Positions 8,549 through 16,673 are shown, counted from the first letter of the stretch. The stretch is DNA of 32,483 nt from Symploca sp. SIO2E6 (GCA_010672425.1 JAAHGR010000032.1:1-32483), one strand, 5' to 3'. A program made the numbers and translations. Notes: generated by a model not told the origin, from the sequence alone.

Positions 8549-8797
8549 CTAATTTACTGCCTTGATCTGTCCTCTAATCTGAAAATAGACACGGGGACGC
8601 GGGGACGCGGAGAAAGTAATTTTTATGCATCGCTGGTGTCCAAAGCGATCGCAACAGAATCAGGCACGTCTATCTTGATATAACCTTTTCTGGAGTATGG
8701 TCAAAAAATTAGGTCTTTCTCAATTACTATATATGCGCCAAAGATTTCCCATTATATAAAATAGTAGAAAGTTAGTATAAAGTCAACCCCTTTTTTT
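8549..8797. other. Non-coding gap upstream of the TetR gene
   Basis: It contains a short run of GGGGACGC repeats near 8592 and one HIP1-like AAGCGATCGCAA. It should hold the TetR promoter. A 20-codon ORF at 8697 (VKKLGLSQLL) has a TGGAG ahead of it but too little content to call. Otherwise nothing recognisable. Confidence 0.5.
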
Positions 8798-9275
8798 GTA
8801 GGGGCGGGTTTAGAGATATCTTATCGCAATCGACGATAAGCATCATACAAAACCCGTCCTTTCGATAACCTTGCCGATTGATGGAATGAATCGGGGGTGG
8901 ATATCAGAAAATTCGACAAGAATCAAATAATCCCGTACATTCGTAGGAGCGGGTTGAGAGATATCTTATCGCAATCGACGATAAGCATCATACAAAACCC
9001 GCCCTTTCGATAACCTTGCCGATTGATGGAATGAATCGGGGGTGGATATCAGAAAATTCGATAATAAGCCCAAAAAGTCCGTACATTCGTAGGGGCGGGT
9101 TTAGAGATATCTTATCGCAATTGACGATAAGCATCATACAAAACCCGCCCTCTCGATAACCTTGCCGATTGATGGAATTAACTGGGGGTGGATATCAGAA
9201 AATTCGATAATAAGCCCAAAAAGTACGTACATTCGTAGGGGCGGGTTTAGAGATATTTTATCGCAATCGACGATA

Positions 9276-9401
9276 CAGCAGTTTGCTCTGCTATGCGGTA
9301 CAGTTTTGATCCCCCTAAATCCCCCTTAATAAGGGGGACTTTTGGAAGAAATAAGGGGGACTTTTGGAAGAGTGTACTTCATTACAGCGCAAAGCGCTGT
9401 A
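9276..9401. mobile_element. MITE-like insertion 1 in the fourth 146-bp unit, TA duplication
   Basis: Comparison with intact units shows CGACGATA joined directly to AGCATCATA. Here 126 bp intervene, and TA is present on both sides. The ends are imperfect inverted repeats (CAGCAGTTTGCTCTGCTATG versus CAGCGCTTTGCGCTGTAATG read inwards from the right). The interior has GATCCCCCTAAATCCCCCTT and two AAGGGGGACTTTTGGAAGA copies. It has no coding capacity. Confidence 0.75.
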
Positions 9402-9410
9402 AGCATCATA

Positions 9411-9508
9411 AGCTGTTGCGTTAAATTGTATATTTCGGACGGGCGAGACGCCCATCCCACCAGAAACTGATGATTTCTGTTTATTCAACTTAGCTGCGTA
9501 GCAGCTTA
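9411..9508. mobile_element. MITE-like insertion 2 in the fourth 146-bp unit, TA duplication
   Basis: Intact units read AGCATCATACAAAACC. Here 98 bp split AGCATCATA from CAAAACC, with TA on both sides. The ends match inwards over about 10 bp (AGCTGTTGCG / AGCTGCTACG). The interior includes GGACGGGCGAGACGCCCATC, itself a small palindrome. Confidence 0.7.
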
Positions 9509-9576
9509 CAAAACCTGCCCTTTCGATAACCACGCGGTTACCAAAACCTTCCCCAAACCTTAACTACTCGCATTCC

Positions 9577-9642
9577 AAATCCCCGACTTCTTCTATCGGT
9601 TTGTCGAGCTAATTACAGGTTCAACCGAGAAGTCGGGGATTT
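9577..9642. repeat. Long hairpin with AGAAGTCGGGGATTT arms
   Basis: The 15-bp perfect arms AAATCCCCGACTTCT / AGAAGTCGGGGATTT enclose a smaller TCGGTTT / AACCGA stem. A T-run follows the right arm, so it could end transcription on the plus strand. The same CCCGACTTCTT core recurs in the palindrome at 16425, marking an interspersed repeat family. Confidence 0.7.
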
Positions 9643-9685
9643 TTGGGTGGGTTTTACCAGCCTGACTTGACATTACCATTATCCC

Positions 9686-9725
9686 TTACTAAACTTTATA
9701 GTAAATCTACTGAACAGTTTAGTAA
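9686..9725 (+). promoter_or_regulatory. Candidate TetR operator/promoter of devBCA
   Basis: TTACTA-7-TAGTAA (9686-9704) is a 19-bp inverted repeat, and the same half-site returns as GTTTAGTAA at 9717-9725. It lies 36 bp before the devB start. Size and symmetry suit a TetR-family operator, but binding is inferred only. Confidence 0.35.
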
Positions 9726-9760
9726 TTATATTAGGATTTCTCAATCTTTAGGGGGATGTG

Positions 9761-10951
9761 ATGCAAGACGCTGTTTACAACAAAAGTTTTACCCTACAGT
9801 CTGGGGCACGACAATGGTTAGCGATCGCGATCATTGCCCTGTTAGGTGTAGGAGGAGCAGCGGTTTATTGGAAATTGCGATCGCAAGCTGCCGTAACTCC
9901 CGAATCTCCTGCAATTGCTTTACCTGAGATCAAAACCGTAACTGCTTTAGGACATTTAGAGCCAGACGGCGAGGTGATTTACCTCACTGCTCCTACTTCT
10001 GGCCAAGAGAGCCGGATCGAGCAACTGTTAGTACAGGAAGGGGATGCAGTGCAAGCTGGGCAGGTAATTGCCATCTTGGATAGCCGCGATCGGCTGCAAG
10101 CCAGCTATGACCAAGCTCAGCGAGATATCGAAGTTGCCCGTGCCCGACTCGCCCAAGTAGAAGCTGGGGCTAAAGCAGGGGAGATCGCTACCCAACAAGC
10201 CGAAATTGCTCGTTTAGAGGCTGATCAACAAGCTCGAATTGCCTCTCAACAAGCTATCATTGAGCGATTGCAGGCGGAAGTTCAAAATGCCGAAGTCGAA
10301 TATCAGCGCTACGACTATCTCTATCAGGAAGGAGCAATCTCAGCTTCTAATCGCGATGCTAGACAGCTTACCCTGCAAACCACCCAGCGGAATTTACAAC
10401 AAGCCCAGGCAGACCTAACCCGATTGCAATCTACCCGCTCACCAGAACTTGCCAAAGCCCAAGCTACCTTATCGAGCATCACCGATGTGCGAACTGTGGA
10501 TATACAAGTTTTGCAAGCGGAACTCAATCGAGCGATCGCGGCAGCAGATCAAGCAAAAGCGACCCTAGAACAAGCTTTTGTCCGCTCACCGCAAGACGGC
10601 ATCATTATGGATGTCCATACCCAAGCTGGGGAAGTGATTGCGACAGAAGGCATTGTCGAAATTGGTCAAACTGACCAGATGGTAGCGATTGCTGAAGTAT
10701 ACGAAAGTGACGTGCAAAAAGTCAAGCCTGGTCAGGCGGCACGGATCTTTAGCAGTGCCCTACCCGATGAACTGCGCGGCACTGTCGCCTGGGTAGATCT
10801 CAAAGTGCAGAGACAAACAGTAATAAACACCGACCCTAGCGAAAATATTGACGCCAAAGTTGTCGAAGTGCGAGTTCAACTAGACCCACAATCAAGTCAA
10901 GCCGCTGCTAAATTTACTAACTTACAGGTTGAGGTGGAGATTGGGAATTGA
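9761..10951 (+). CDS. devB: DevB-type membrane fusion protein of an ABC exporter (HlyD family)
   Basis: This is the periplasmic adaptor that links an inner-membrane ABC exporter (DevCA) to a TolC-like outer-membrane channel. One membrane segment lies at about residues 19-38 (WLAIAIIALLGVGGAAVYW). It is followed by split lipoyl/barrel-sandwich halves (IEQLLVQEGDAVQAGQVIAILDS and later RSPQDGIIMDVHTQAGEVI) around a long Ala/Gln/Glu-rich coiled coil with ARLAQVEAGAKAGEIA, as in DevB proteins. The ATG at 9761 is preferred over the GTG at 9758 because TAGGGGG lies five bases ahead of it. It heads devB-devC-devA. In Anabaena-type cyanobacteria DevBCA exports heterocyst glycolipids, and paralogues in other strains serve other envelope or stress roles, so the cargo here is open. 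Confidence 0.9.
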   Translation: MQDAVYNKSFTLQSGARQWLAIAIIALLGVGGAAVYWKLRSQAAVTPESPAIALPEIKTVTALGHLEPDGEVIYLTAPTSGQESRIEQLLVQEGDAVQAGQVIAILDSRDRLQASYDQAQRDIEVARARLAQVEAGAKAGEIATQQAEIARLEADQQARIASQQAIIERLQAEVQNAEVEYQRYDYLYQEGAISASNRDARQLTLQTTQRNLQQAQADLTRLQSTRSPELAKAQATLSSITDVRTVDIQVLQAELNRAIAAADQAKATLEQAFVRSPQDGIIMDVHTQAGEVIATEGIVEIGQTDQMVAIAEVYESDVQKVKPGQAARIFSSALPDELRGTVAWVDLKVQRQTVINTDPSENIDAKVVEVRVQLDPQSSQAAAKFTNLQVEVEIGN

Positions 10952-11180
10952 GAATTGTTGTTTGTTGTTGGTCGTTTGTTGTTTGTTGTTGGTCGTTTGT
11001 TGTTTGTTGTTTGTTGTTTGTTGTTTGGGAATTGGCAATGGAGAATTGGTGAGTGTAAATATCTCCTTGTCTTCCTTGTTTTCCTTGTCTTCCTTGTCTT
11101 CCTTGTCTTCCCATCTCCCTATCTCCCTATCTCCCTATCTCCGCGTCCCCGCGTCCCCGCGTCCTCGCGTCCCCTTAAGT
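10947..11180. repeat. Composite STRR mosaic between devB and devC
   Basis: In order it holds TTGTTTG/TTGGTCG heptamers, GGGAATTGGCAATGG, TCCTTGTCT nonamers, ATCTCCCT units and GCGTCCCC units. The same order of modules occurs inside the GT39 gene (25093-25350), so this is a copied composite, not independent growth of repeats. It overlaps the last codons of devB. Confidence 0.9.
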
Positions 11181-11198
11181 AAGTGATTCAACTAGATT

Positions 11199-12374
11199 AT
11201 GATACATTGGTTGCACTCCCTAAAACGACGTACACCCCTTGGCTGGTTGCAGTTGAGCCGCCATAAAGGACGGTTGCTGGTGGCTCTATCTGGTATCGCT
11301 TTTGCTGATGTGTTGATGTTCTTGCAGATTGGGTTTCAAGAATCCCTCTACGAGAGTAATACCACAATTCGGGCTACTCTCGATACCGACATTGTCTTGG
11401 TGAGTCCCAAAGCCAAAAACACCCAAAATTTATCGACTTTTGCCCGTCGTCGCCTCTATCAAGCCAAAGATATTCCCGGTGTTGCGACTGCCCATCCCCT
11501 CTACTCCAGCATCATCACCTGGAAAAATCCTGAAACTCGACAGGATGCTGCTTTACAAATTATTGGCTTTGACCCCGATTATCCGGCTTTTAATTTGCCA
11601 GAGATGAATCAACAACTCGACAAGATTAAATTACCCTATGTGGTGCTGTTCGATCGCACCGCTAGGGGTAACTATCAACAGACTATTACCCAAATTGAAA
11701 ATCAACAATGGGTGAGTACTGAGGTGGAAAAGCGTACTATTACCGTGCGGGGTCTTTTCTCCCTAGGAGCCTCCTTTGGTACCGATGGACTACTAGTAAC
11801 TAGTCATCAAAATTTTCTGCTGTTGTTTCCTCGGCGAGATGCAGGTAGTGTTAGTTTAGGTTTGATTGATGTCGAATCCGGTTACGACTCTCAACAGGTA
11901 GCCCAAGCATTACAACAGTATTTACCCAACGATGTCGAAGCTATGACTATTGCCGATTTTATTGAAGACGAGCAACAATATTGGCGCACGGAAAGTCCGA
12001 TTGGCTTCATTTTCGGCTTTGGGACAACGATGGCTTTTGTCGTGGGGGTAGTGATTGTCTATCAGGTGCTTTCTACAGATGTGAATGCCCACCTCAAGGA
12101 ATATGCCACCTTTAAAGCCATGGGTTATCGCCATAGCTATTTACTCAGCATTATCATTGAAGAAAGCATCATTATGGCTTTGCTCGGTTTTATTCCTGGA
12201 TTGCTCTTACCCATAGGACTATATCATATAGCGGCTAAGGCAACATCACTCCCAATTTATATGACTCTAACACGAGCCATTACTGTACTGATGCTAACGA
12301 TTATCATGTGTCTATTATCCGGTGCGATCGCTACCCGAAGACTCCAGTCTGCCGATCCTGCCGATATGTTTTAA
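11199..12374 (+). CDS. devC: DevC-type ABC exporter permease
   Basis: This FtsX/MacB-like inner-membrane permease works with DevB and DevA. The N-terminus MIHWLHSLKRRTPLGWLQLS is the DevC hallmark, followed by a first membrane helix, a large periplasmic domain (about residues 45-265) and three C-terminal helices (FGFGTTMAFVVGVVIVYQVL, YLLSIIIEESIIMALLGFIPG and AITVLMLTIIMCLLS). The 391 aa length is typical. It lies 247 bp after devB, the gap being filled by an STRR mosaic, and 87 bp before devA. It is on the same strand and probably the same transcript. Confidence 0.92.
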   Translation: MIHWLHSLKRRTPLGWLQLSRHKGRLLVALSGIAFADVLMFLQIGFQESLYESNTTIRATLDTDIVLVSPKAKNTQNLSTFARRRLYQAKDIPGVATAHPLYSSIITWKNPETRQDAALQIIGFDPDYPAFNLPEMNQQLDKIKLPYVVLFDRTARGNYQQTITQIENQQWVSTEVEKRTITVRGLFSLGASFGTDGLLVTSHQNFLLLFPRRDAGSVSLGLIDVESGYDSQQVAQALQQYLPNDVEAMTIADFIEDEQQYWRTESPIGFIFGFGTTMAFVVGVVIVYQVLSTDVNAHLKEYATFKAMGYRHSYLLSIIIEESIIMALLGFIPGLLLPIGLYHIAAKATSLPIYMTLTRAITVLMLTIIMCLLSGAIATRRLQSADPADMF

Positions 12375-12377
12375 AAT

Positions 12378-12457
12378 AATTGTTATTTGTTATTTGTTAT
12401 TTGTTGTTGGTTGTTGGTTGTTGGTGATTTTTTGTTATTACTTATTACTTATTACTT
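12378..12457. repeat. TTATTTG/TTGTTGG and TTACTTA heptamer arrays
   Basis: Heptamers fill the devC-devA gap: GTTATTTGTTATTTG, then TTGTTGG units, then TTACTTATTACTTA. The array ends 4 bp before the chosen devA ATG. Confidence 0.9.
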
Positions 12458-12461
12458 AATA

Positions 12462-13160
12462 ATGACATCTGTAATTACTATCCAAGGTCTGAATCATTTC
12501 TTTGGTCAAGGTGAGCAACAAAAGCAAGTTTTGTTCAATATTGAACTTAAGATAAAGGCTGGCGAAATTGTGTTGATGACTGGTCCCTCTGGCTCGGGTA
12601 AAACCACATTACTGACCTTGATTGGTGGGCTCCGTTTAGTTCAGTCCGGTAGTTTACGATTTCTGGGTGAAGAACTCTGCAAGGCAACCCAGGCAAGGTT
12701 AGTACAGGTTCGCCGTCAGGCAGGTTATATCTTTCAAGCTCACAACTTACACGAAAGTCTAACTGCACAGCAAAATGTCCGCATGGGTTTGGAAATGCAT
12801 CCCCAATATTCAGTCGAAAAAATGAATAAGATGGCAGCTGAAATGTTAGCATTAGTAGGCTTAGACCATCGCCTCAATCACTATCCAGACCAATTATCCG
12901 GTGGACAGAAGCAGCGGGTTGCGATCGCTCGCGCCCTCGTCAGCCGTCCTAAACTCCTCCTGGCAGACGAACCTACAGCTGCCCTTGACAGCAAAACCGG
13001 ACGAGATGTGGTAAGCTTGATGCAATACCTAGCTCAAGAACAAGGTTGCACTATTTTGTTGGTAACCCACGACAGCCGGATTTTAGACATTGCCGATCGC
13101 ATCATCCACATGGAAGATGGTGTTTTGAAGAGTGATATGATTCCGGCACATCAACCATAG
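12462..13160 (+). CDS. devA: DevA-type ABC exporter ATP-binding protein
   Basis: This is the cytoplasmic ATPase that powers the DevBC exporter. Walker A is GPSGSGKTT (residues 41-49). The Q-loop lies in YIFQAHNLHESLTA, the ABC signature is LSGGQKQR, Walker B is LLLADEPTAALD, and the H-loop is in LLVTHDSRI. At 232 aa it fits the LolD/MacB-like DevA family. The ORF-track start at 12387 is an extension through STRR sequence (LLLLITYYL), so the ATG at 12462 is used. Confidence 0.94.
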   Translation: MTSVITIQGLNHFFGQGEQQKQVLFNIELKIKAGEIVLMTGPSGSGKTTLLTLIGGLRLVQSGSLRFLGEELCKATQARLVQVRRQAGYIFQAHNLHESLTAQQNVRMGLEMHPQYSVEKMNKMAAEMLALVGLDHRLNHYPDQLSGGQKQRVAIARALVSRPKLLLADEPTAALDSKTGRDVVSLMQYLAQEQGCTILLVTHDSRILDIADRIIHMEDGVLKSDMIPAHQP

Positions 13161-13183
13161 TATCAAGTTCGGTCATTTTCTTT

Positions 13184-13304
13184 TTGGACTGAAGTCCTAC
13201 TACTGCTCGTTACTTATTACTCATTACTCATTACTTATTACTCATTACTCATTACTCATTACTCATTACTTATTACTCATTACTTATTACTCATTACTCA
13301 TTAC
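13184..13304. repeat. CTCATTA/CTTATTA heptamer array with palindromic leader
   Basis: The leader TTGGACTGAAGTCCTACTACTGCTC closely matches the one at 2414. About thirteen TTACTCA/TTACTTA heptamers follow, and the last one abuts the ATG of the AAA ATPase gene with no spacer. Confidence 0.92.
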
Positions 13305-15407
13305 ATGAGATTCGATGCTCTGCTCTCAGCTTTACAAAGACTAGATAAATTACTAGAACAAGCAGTAATAAAAGCTCAAGCTGTCTACGGTTCAGAAGCT
13401 GCAACTGATCTTTATCGAGGTCTTCGTATCGATCGCGATGAAGTTCAGCGAGTCCTAGAGCGACAGCCAGGAATTCCTTTGTTTGCTGTAAATACGGAAT
13501 CGGCTCAGGTTAATAATACACCTTTAGACTGGTTACAAAGAACTTTCGGTTTGTCTAATTTTGATTTAGATATAATTCTCGTTGCTCTAGCTCCAGAGAT
13601 TGATTTAGGTTACGAGCGTTTGTATGCTTATCTTCAGGATGATGTCACTCGTAAGCTACCTAGTGTTGATTTAGCCTTAAATTTATTATCTCCCTCTGCT
13701 GAAGCTAAGCTATTACAGCGCTCCCATTTTGCTCCCGATGCACCTTTAATTAAACATGATTTACTTCACTTAATTCCTGACCCCCATCAGGTTAAGCCAC
13801 CCCTATTGTCCCATTATCTGAAGCTCGACGAGCAGGTTATCCATTTTCTGTTACAACAGCAGTCCCTTGAACCCCATTTGGTATCATGGTGTCAATTAGT
13901 AGCTCATCCTGCTGTTGCAGACAACTTACCTCTTCGGGATGACCTCAAGCAGATACTTCCTAAGTTAGCCAATCAAGCTCAAAAGACCAACCAGCCTCTA
14001 TTTCTGTATTTCTCTGGTTTGTATCCTACTGAAAAAATTCAGGTTGCAATTACTCTAGCAGCTCAACTTAACAGGGGATTATTGATTGCGGATTTAGCCC
14101 AAGCTTTAGCAGTTAAGGAGGATTTCCACCAACTGCTGAAATTGTTGTTCCGTGAAGCCAGTTTTCACAATGCTATCCTCTATCTAGACAATTTGGAAGC
14201 ACTACAGACCAAAGAGCAACATCTGTTATCTAAAAGCTTACTCGCCAGACTCGCCGAGGCGAAAGGTGTGGTAATCTTATCGGGAATACAGTCCTGGATG
14301 GCAACTTTGACAGAGATCAACGGTGTGATTACTGTCGCTTTTCCGATCCCAGATTTTGCCCAGCGGCGTGTTTACTGGCAGGCTAATTTATCAACCAAAG
14401 ACATTACCTTAAGCGATCGCGACTTAGATACCCTCGCCAATCGTTTCCGTTTAAGTTCAGCTCAAATAGCTGCTGCAGTTACCAATGCTTGCCATCTAGC
14501 TTGGTGGTCTGCTGCTGCCGAAGGTGATGAGTTACCCTTGAATAATCGGATTAAGCCAACCCTCAATGATCTATTAGTAGCAGCTCGCGACCAATCTGGC
14601 AATAATCTAACTCAATTAGCCCGCCAAGTTAAGTCTAAGTATAGTTGGGAAGATATTGTCTTACCAACAGATCAACTCGCTCAGCTTAAAGAAATTTGCA
14701 ATCAAGCCAAGTATCGTCATATTGTTTATGAGAAATGGGGCTTTAACCGCAAGTTATCCATAGGAAAAGGGTTAAATGTACTATTCTCTGGGCCACCAGG
14801 CACAGGTAAGACTATGGCAGCGGAAGTAATTGGCCATGAACTACAACTTGAGTTATATAAGATTGATTTATCCCAGGTTGTCAGTAAGTATATTGGCGAG
14901 ACCGAGAAAAATCTCAATCGTATTTTTACCGCAGCACAAACAGCTAACGCCATCCTGCTGTTTGATGAAGCAGATGCTTTATTCGGCAAACGTTCTGAAG
15001 TTCGAGATGCTCATGACCGCTACGCTAATATTGAAGTTGGCTATTTATTACAGAAAATGGAAGAATATGAGGGTATCTCAATTTTAACAACGAACTTGCG
15101 CCAAAATTTGGACGAGGCATTCGTGCGGAGGTTAGCATTTACAGTTCACTTCCCCTCACCCGATGAGGCAAGTCGTCGCCGTATTTGGGCTGGCATTTGG
15201 CCGTCAGAAATGCCCTTGTCAGCAGAGGTCGATCTAGATCTTTTAGCACGGCAGTTTAAACTGAGTGGAGGGAATATTAAAAATATCGCCTTAGCAGCAG
15301 CTTTCCTAGCAGCTGAAACTGGTAGTTCTGTGACCATGTCCCATATACTACAGGGAACTAAGCGGGAGTATCAGAAAATGGGTAAGGTATGGGATGATAC
15401 AATTTAG
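13305..15407 (+). CDS. AAA+ ATPase (Afp15/VCP-like) with degenerate N-terminal half
   Basis: A 700 aa cytoplasmic AAA+ protein. The N-terminal region (about 1-180, with LSNFDLDIILVALAPEIDLGYERLYAYLQDD) resembles the winged-helix-like domain of the cyanobacterial/eCIS-type AAA ATPases. The middle (about 200-430) is a degenerate AAA module without Walker motifs. The C-terminal module is complete: Walker A SGPPGTGKT (about 494-502), Walker B LLFDEADALFGKR, sensor 1 TTNLRQNLDEAF and arginine-finger region RRLAF. Related proteins occur in contractile injection loci, but no sheath, tube or baseplate gene is nearby, so its partner is unknown. ATG at 13305 directly follows the STRR array. It ends at the next array. 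Confidence 0.85.
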   Translation: MRFDALLSALQRLDKLLEQAVIKAQAVYGSEAATDLYRGLRIDRDEVQRVLERQPGIPLFAVNTESAQVNNTPLDWLQRTFGLSNFDLDIILVALAPEIDLGYERLYAYLQDDVTRKLPSVDLALNLLSPSAEAKLLQRSHFAPDAPLIKHDLLHLIPDPHQVKPPLLSHYLKLDEQVIHFLLQQQSLEPHLVSWCQLVAHPAVADNLPLRDDLKQILPKLANQAQKTNQPLFLYFSGLYPTEKIQVAITLAAQLNRGLLIADLAQALAVKEDFHQLLKLLFREASFHNAILYLDNLEALQTKEQHLLSKSLLARLAEAKGVVILSGIQSWMATLTEINGVITVAFPIPDFAQRRVYWQANLSTKDITLSDRDLDTLANRFRLSSAQIAAAVTNACHLAWWSAAAEGDELPLNNRIKPTLNDLLVAARDQSGNNLTQLARQVKSKYSWEDIVLPTDQLAQLKEICNQAKYRHIVYEKWGFNRKLSIGKGLNVLFSGPPGTGKTMAAEVIGHELQLELYKIDLSQVVSKYIGETEKNLNRIFTAAQTANAILLFDEADALFGKRSEVRDAHDRYANIEVGYLLQKMEEYEGISILTTNLRQNLDEAFVRRLAFTVHFPSPDEASRRRIWAGIWPSEMPLSAEVDLDLLARQFKLSGGNIKNIALAAAFLAAETGSSVTMSHILQGTKREYQKMGKVWDDTI

Positions 15408-15676
15408 TTATTTGTTGTTTGTTGTTTGTTATTTGTTGTTTGTTGTTTGTTGTTTGTTATTTGTTGTTTGTTGTTTGTTGTTTGTTGTTTGTTGTTTGTT
15501 GTTTGTTGTTTGTTGTTTGTTATTTGTTGTTTGTTGTTTGTTGTTTGTTGTTTGTTATTTGTTGTTTGTTGTTTGCCAATTCGCAATTATACATTCTCAA
15601 TTCTCAATTCTCAATTCTCCATTCTCCATTCCCCATTCCCCATTCCCCATTCCCCATTCCCCATTCCCCATTCCTT
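15408..15676. repeat. TTTGTTG array followed by TCTCAAT / CCCCATT arrays
   Basis: About 23 copies of TTTGTTG with occasional TTATTTG (15408-15575) are followed by CTCAATT units and CCCCATT units up to the rsmD start. All six frames of the first array are open, producing the spurious LLFVVCC ORFs in the track. Confidence 0.95.
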
Positions 15677-16219
15677 GTGAGAATTTACGGTAACCGGCAA
15701 CTGAAAACTGTACCAGGACAAGCAATTCGCCCTACATCGGCGCTAGTGCGGGAAGCGGTATTTAATATCTGGCAAGGTGATATAACTAATTGCCGATGGC
15801 TGGATTTGTGTGCTGGTAACGGTTCCATGGGAGCCGAAGCCATGTGTCGAGGAGCATCTTTGGTAGTAGGAATTGAAAAATGGGCTAAAGCCTGTGCTGT
15901 AATTCAACAAAATTGGCAGCAGGTTGCCCAGCCTAACCAAGATTTTCGGGTGATACGGGGAGATGTGGTGAGGCAGTTAAAATTTCTTGCCGGTGAGCAG
16001 TTTGACCGCATCTACTTTGATCCCCCCTATGCCAGTAAATTGTACCAGCCAGTGTTAGAAGCGATCGCTCATTATCAGCTACTTGATAAAAGGGGTGAAT
16101 TAGCAGTGGAACATAGTCCAAATAAAGATCAATCTCCACCCTACTCCACTCTCGAAATTTGCCGCCAGAAAGTCTATGGCAAGACTGCATTAACCTTCTA
16201 TCGGCTCCAGCATTCCTAG
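15677..16219 (+). CDS. rsmD: 16S rRNA (guanine(966)-N(2))-methyltransferase RsmD
   Basis: SAM-dependent enzyme that methylates G966 of 16S rRNA. The N-terminus VRIYGNRQLKT with RPTSALVREAVFNIW is diagnostic for RsmD. The SAM-binding motif is LDLCAGNGSMGAEAMCRGA, and the amino-methyltransferase catalytic motif is DPPY in IYFDPPYASK. The 180 aa length is normal. I use the GTG at 15677 because everything upstream in frame (SPFPIPHSPF) is repeat-derived, and RsmD proteins usually begin at this Arg-Ile-Tyr. No ribosome-binding site separates it from the CCCCATT array. Confidence 0.93.
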   Translation: MRIYGNRQLKTVPGQAIRPTSALVREAVFNIWQGDITNCRWLDLCAGNGSMGAEAMCRGASLVVGIEKWAKACAVIQQNWQQVAQPNQDFRVIRGDVVRQLKFLAGEQFDRIYFDPPYASKLYQPVLEAIAHYQLLDKRGELAVEHSPNKDQSPPYSTLEICRQKVYGKTALTFYRLQHS

Positions 16220-16228
16220 GACATCAGT

Positions 16229-16265
16229 CCAGAAACTGGGTTTCTTGGGAAAATGCTGATGTTTT
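16229..16265. repeat. Half-copy of palindromic interspersed element
   Basis: AGAAACTGGGTTTCT followed by TGGGAAAATGCTGATGTTT matches, in reverse complement, the other end of the element embedded in the GT39 gene (CTTGGGGAAAAATGCCGAT). It complements the half at 4073. Confidence 0.6.
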
Positions 16266-16294
16266 ATGGTATTATTATTTCATATCAATGGTGA

Positions 16295-16441
16295 CTACAC
16301 TTCTTCTTCAACCCTGACAACGGGAGAAATTTGTCCCAAGGCTTTTCCTGATATTGCTATTTCAGTACAACGCTTATTAGATTGAGAGACGGTTAAAGGT
16401 CTTGAGTATTCAGAGACCTGCTGTCGAGATGCCCGACTTCT
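16295..16441 (-). pseudogene. Possible coding remnant, no start codon
   Basis: A 48-codon open frame ends at TAG and reads in protein-like fashion (VSEYSRPLTVSQSNKR, then AISGKALGQISPVVRV and EEEV at the end). It has no ATG, GTG or TTG start and is cut at its 5' side by a stop inside the 16425 palindrome. I do not recognise the family. It may be the tail of a lost gene or chance. The remainder of the 450-bp gap before acpP contains CTCATTCTAAAT repeats near 16545 and the acpP promoter region. Confidence 0.2.
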
Positions 16442-16461
16442 TCAAGAAGTCGGGCATCTCG
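16425..16461. repeat. 37-bp near-perfect palindrome
   Basis: CGAGATGCCCGACTTCTT and its exact complement flank a single central C, giving an 18-bp stem. There is no adjacent T-run. The core CCCGACTTCTT is shared with the hairpin at 9577. Confidence 0.85.
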
Positions 16462-16673
16462 AAGTATCCCACAATAATCCAAAGCTCAAGGGGTGACAAC
16501 AAGGCGTGCAAAGGAGACGGGGTGTAGGGTGTGGATTGATCCACTCATTCTAAATCCACTCATTCTAAATTCACTCATTCTCAACGCTCCCTCTTTCAGA
16601 TAAGATGGAAAATGCAAAAGAGCCAGGTAAAACTGCTAACACAGTCTTAGTAATCAGGTTGAGGAATATTTTT

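Larger units (their letters stand above)
8798..9530. repeat. 146-bp tandem repeat, three full units plus one interrupted unit
   Basis: Units begin GTAGGGGCGGGTTTAGAGA (or a close variant) at 8798, 8943, 9089 and 9235, a period of 145-146 bp. Each unit holds an outer inverted repeat (GGGCGGGTTT / AAACCCGCCC), an inner stem (CTTATCG / CGATAAG) and a second small stem (CCGATT / AATCGG). Copies differ by only a few bases. The fourth is split by two insertions and then ends. No ORF covers the block, which fills the space between the TetR and devB genes. Confidence 0.92.

Noticed and set aside
8697-8759. 20-codon ORF with a weak ribosome-binding site
   Set aside because: Too short and without a known small-protein pattern; could be chance.
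8798-9275. CRISPR array
   Set aside because: Units are contiguous 146-bp repeats with no short direct repeats alternating with unique spacers. The heptamer arrays likewise have no spacers, and no cas gene is present.
9643-9927. 94-aa ORF overlapping the devB start
   Set aside because: It overlaps the operator region and devB in another frame and has no recognisable domain.
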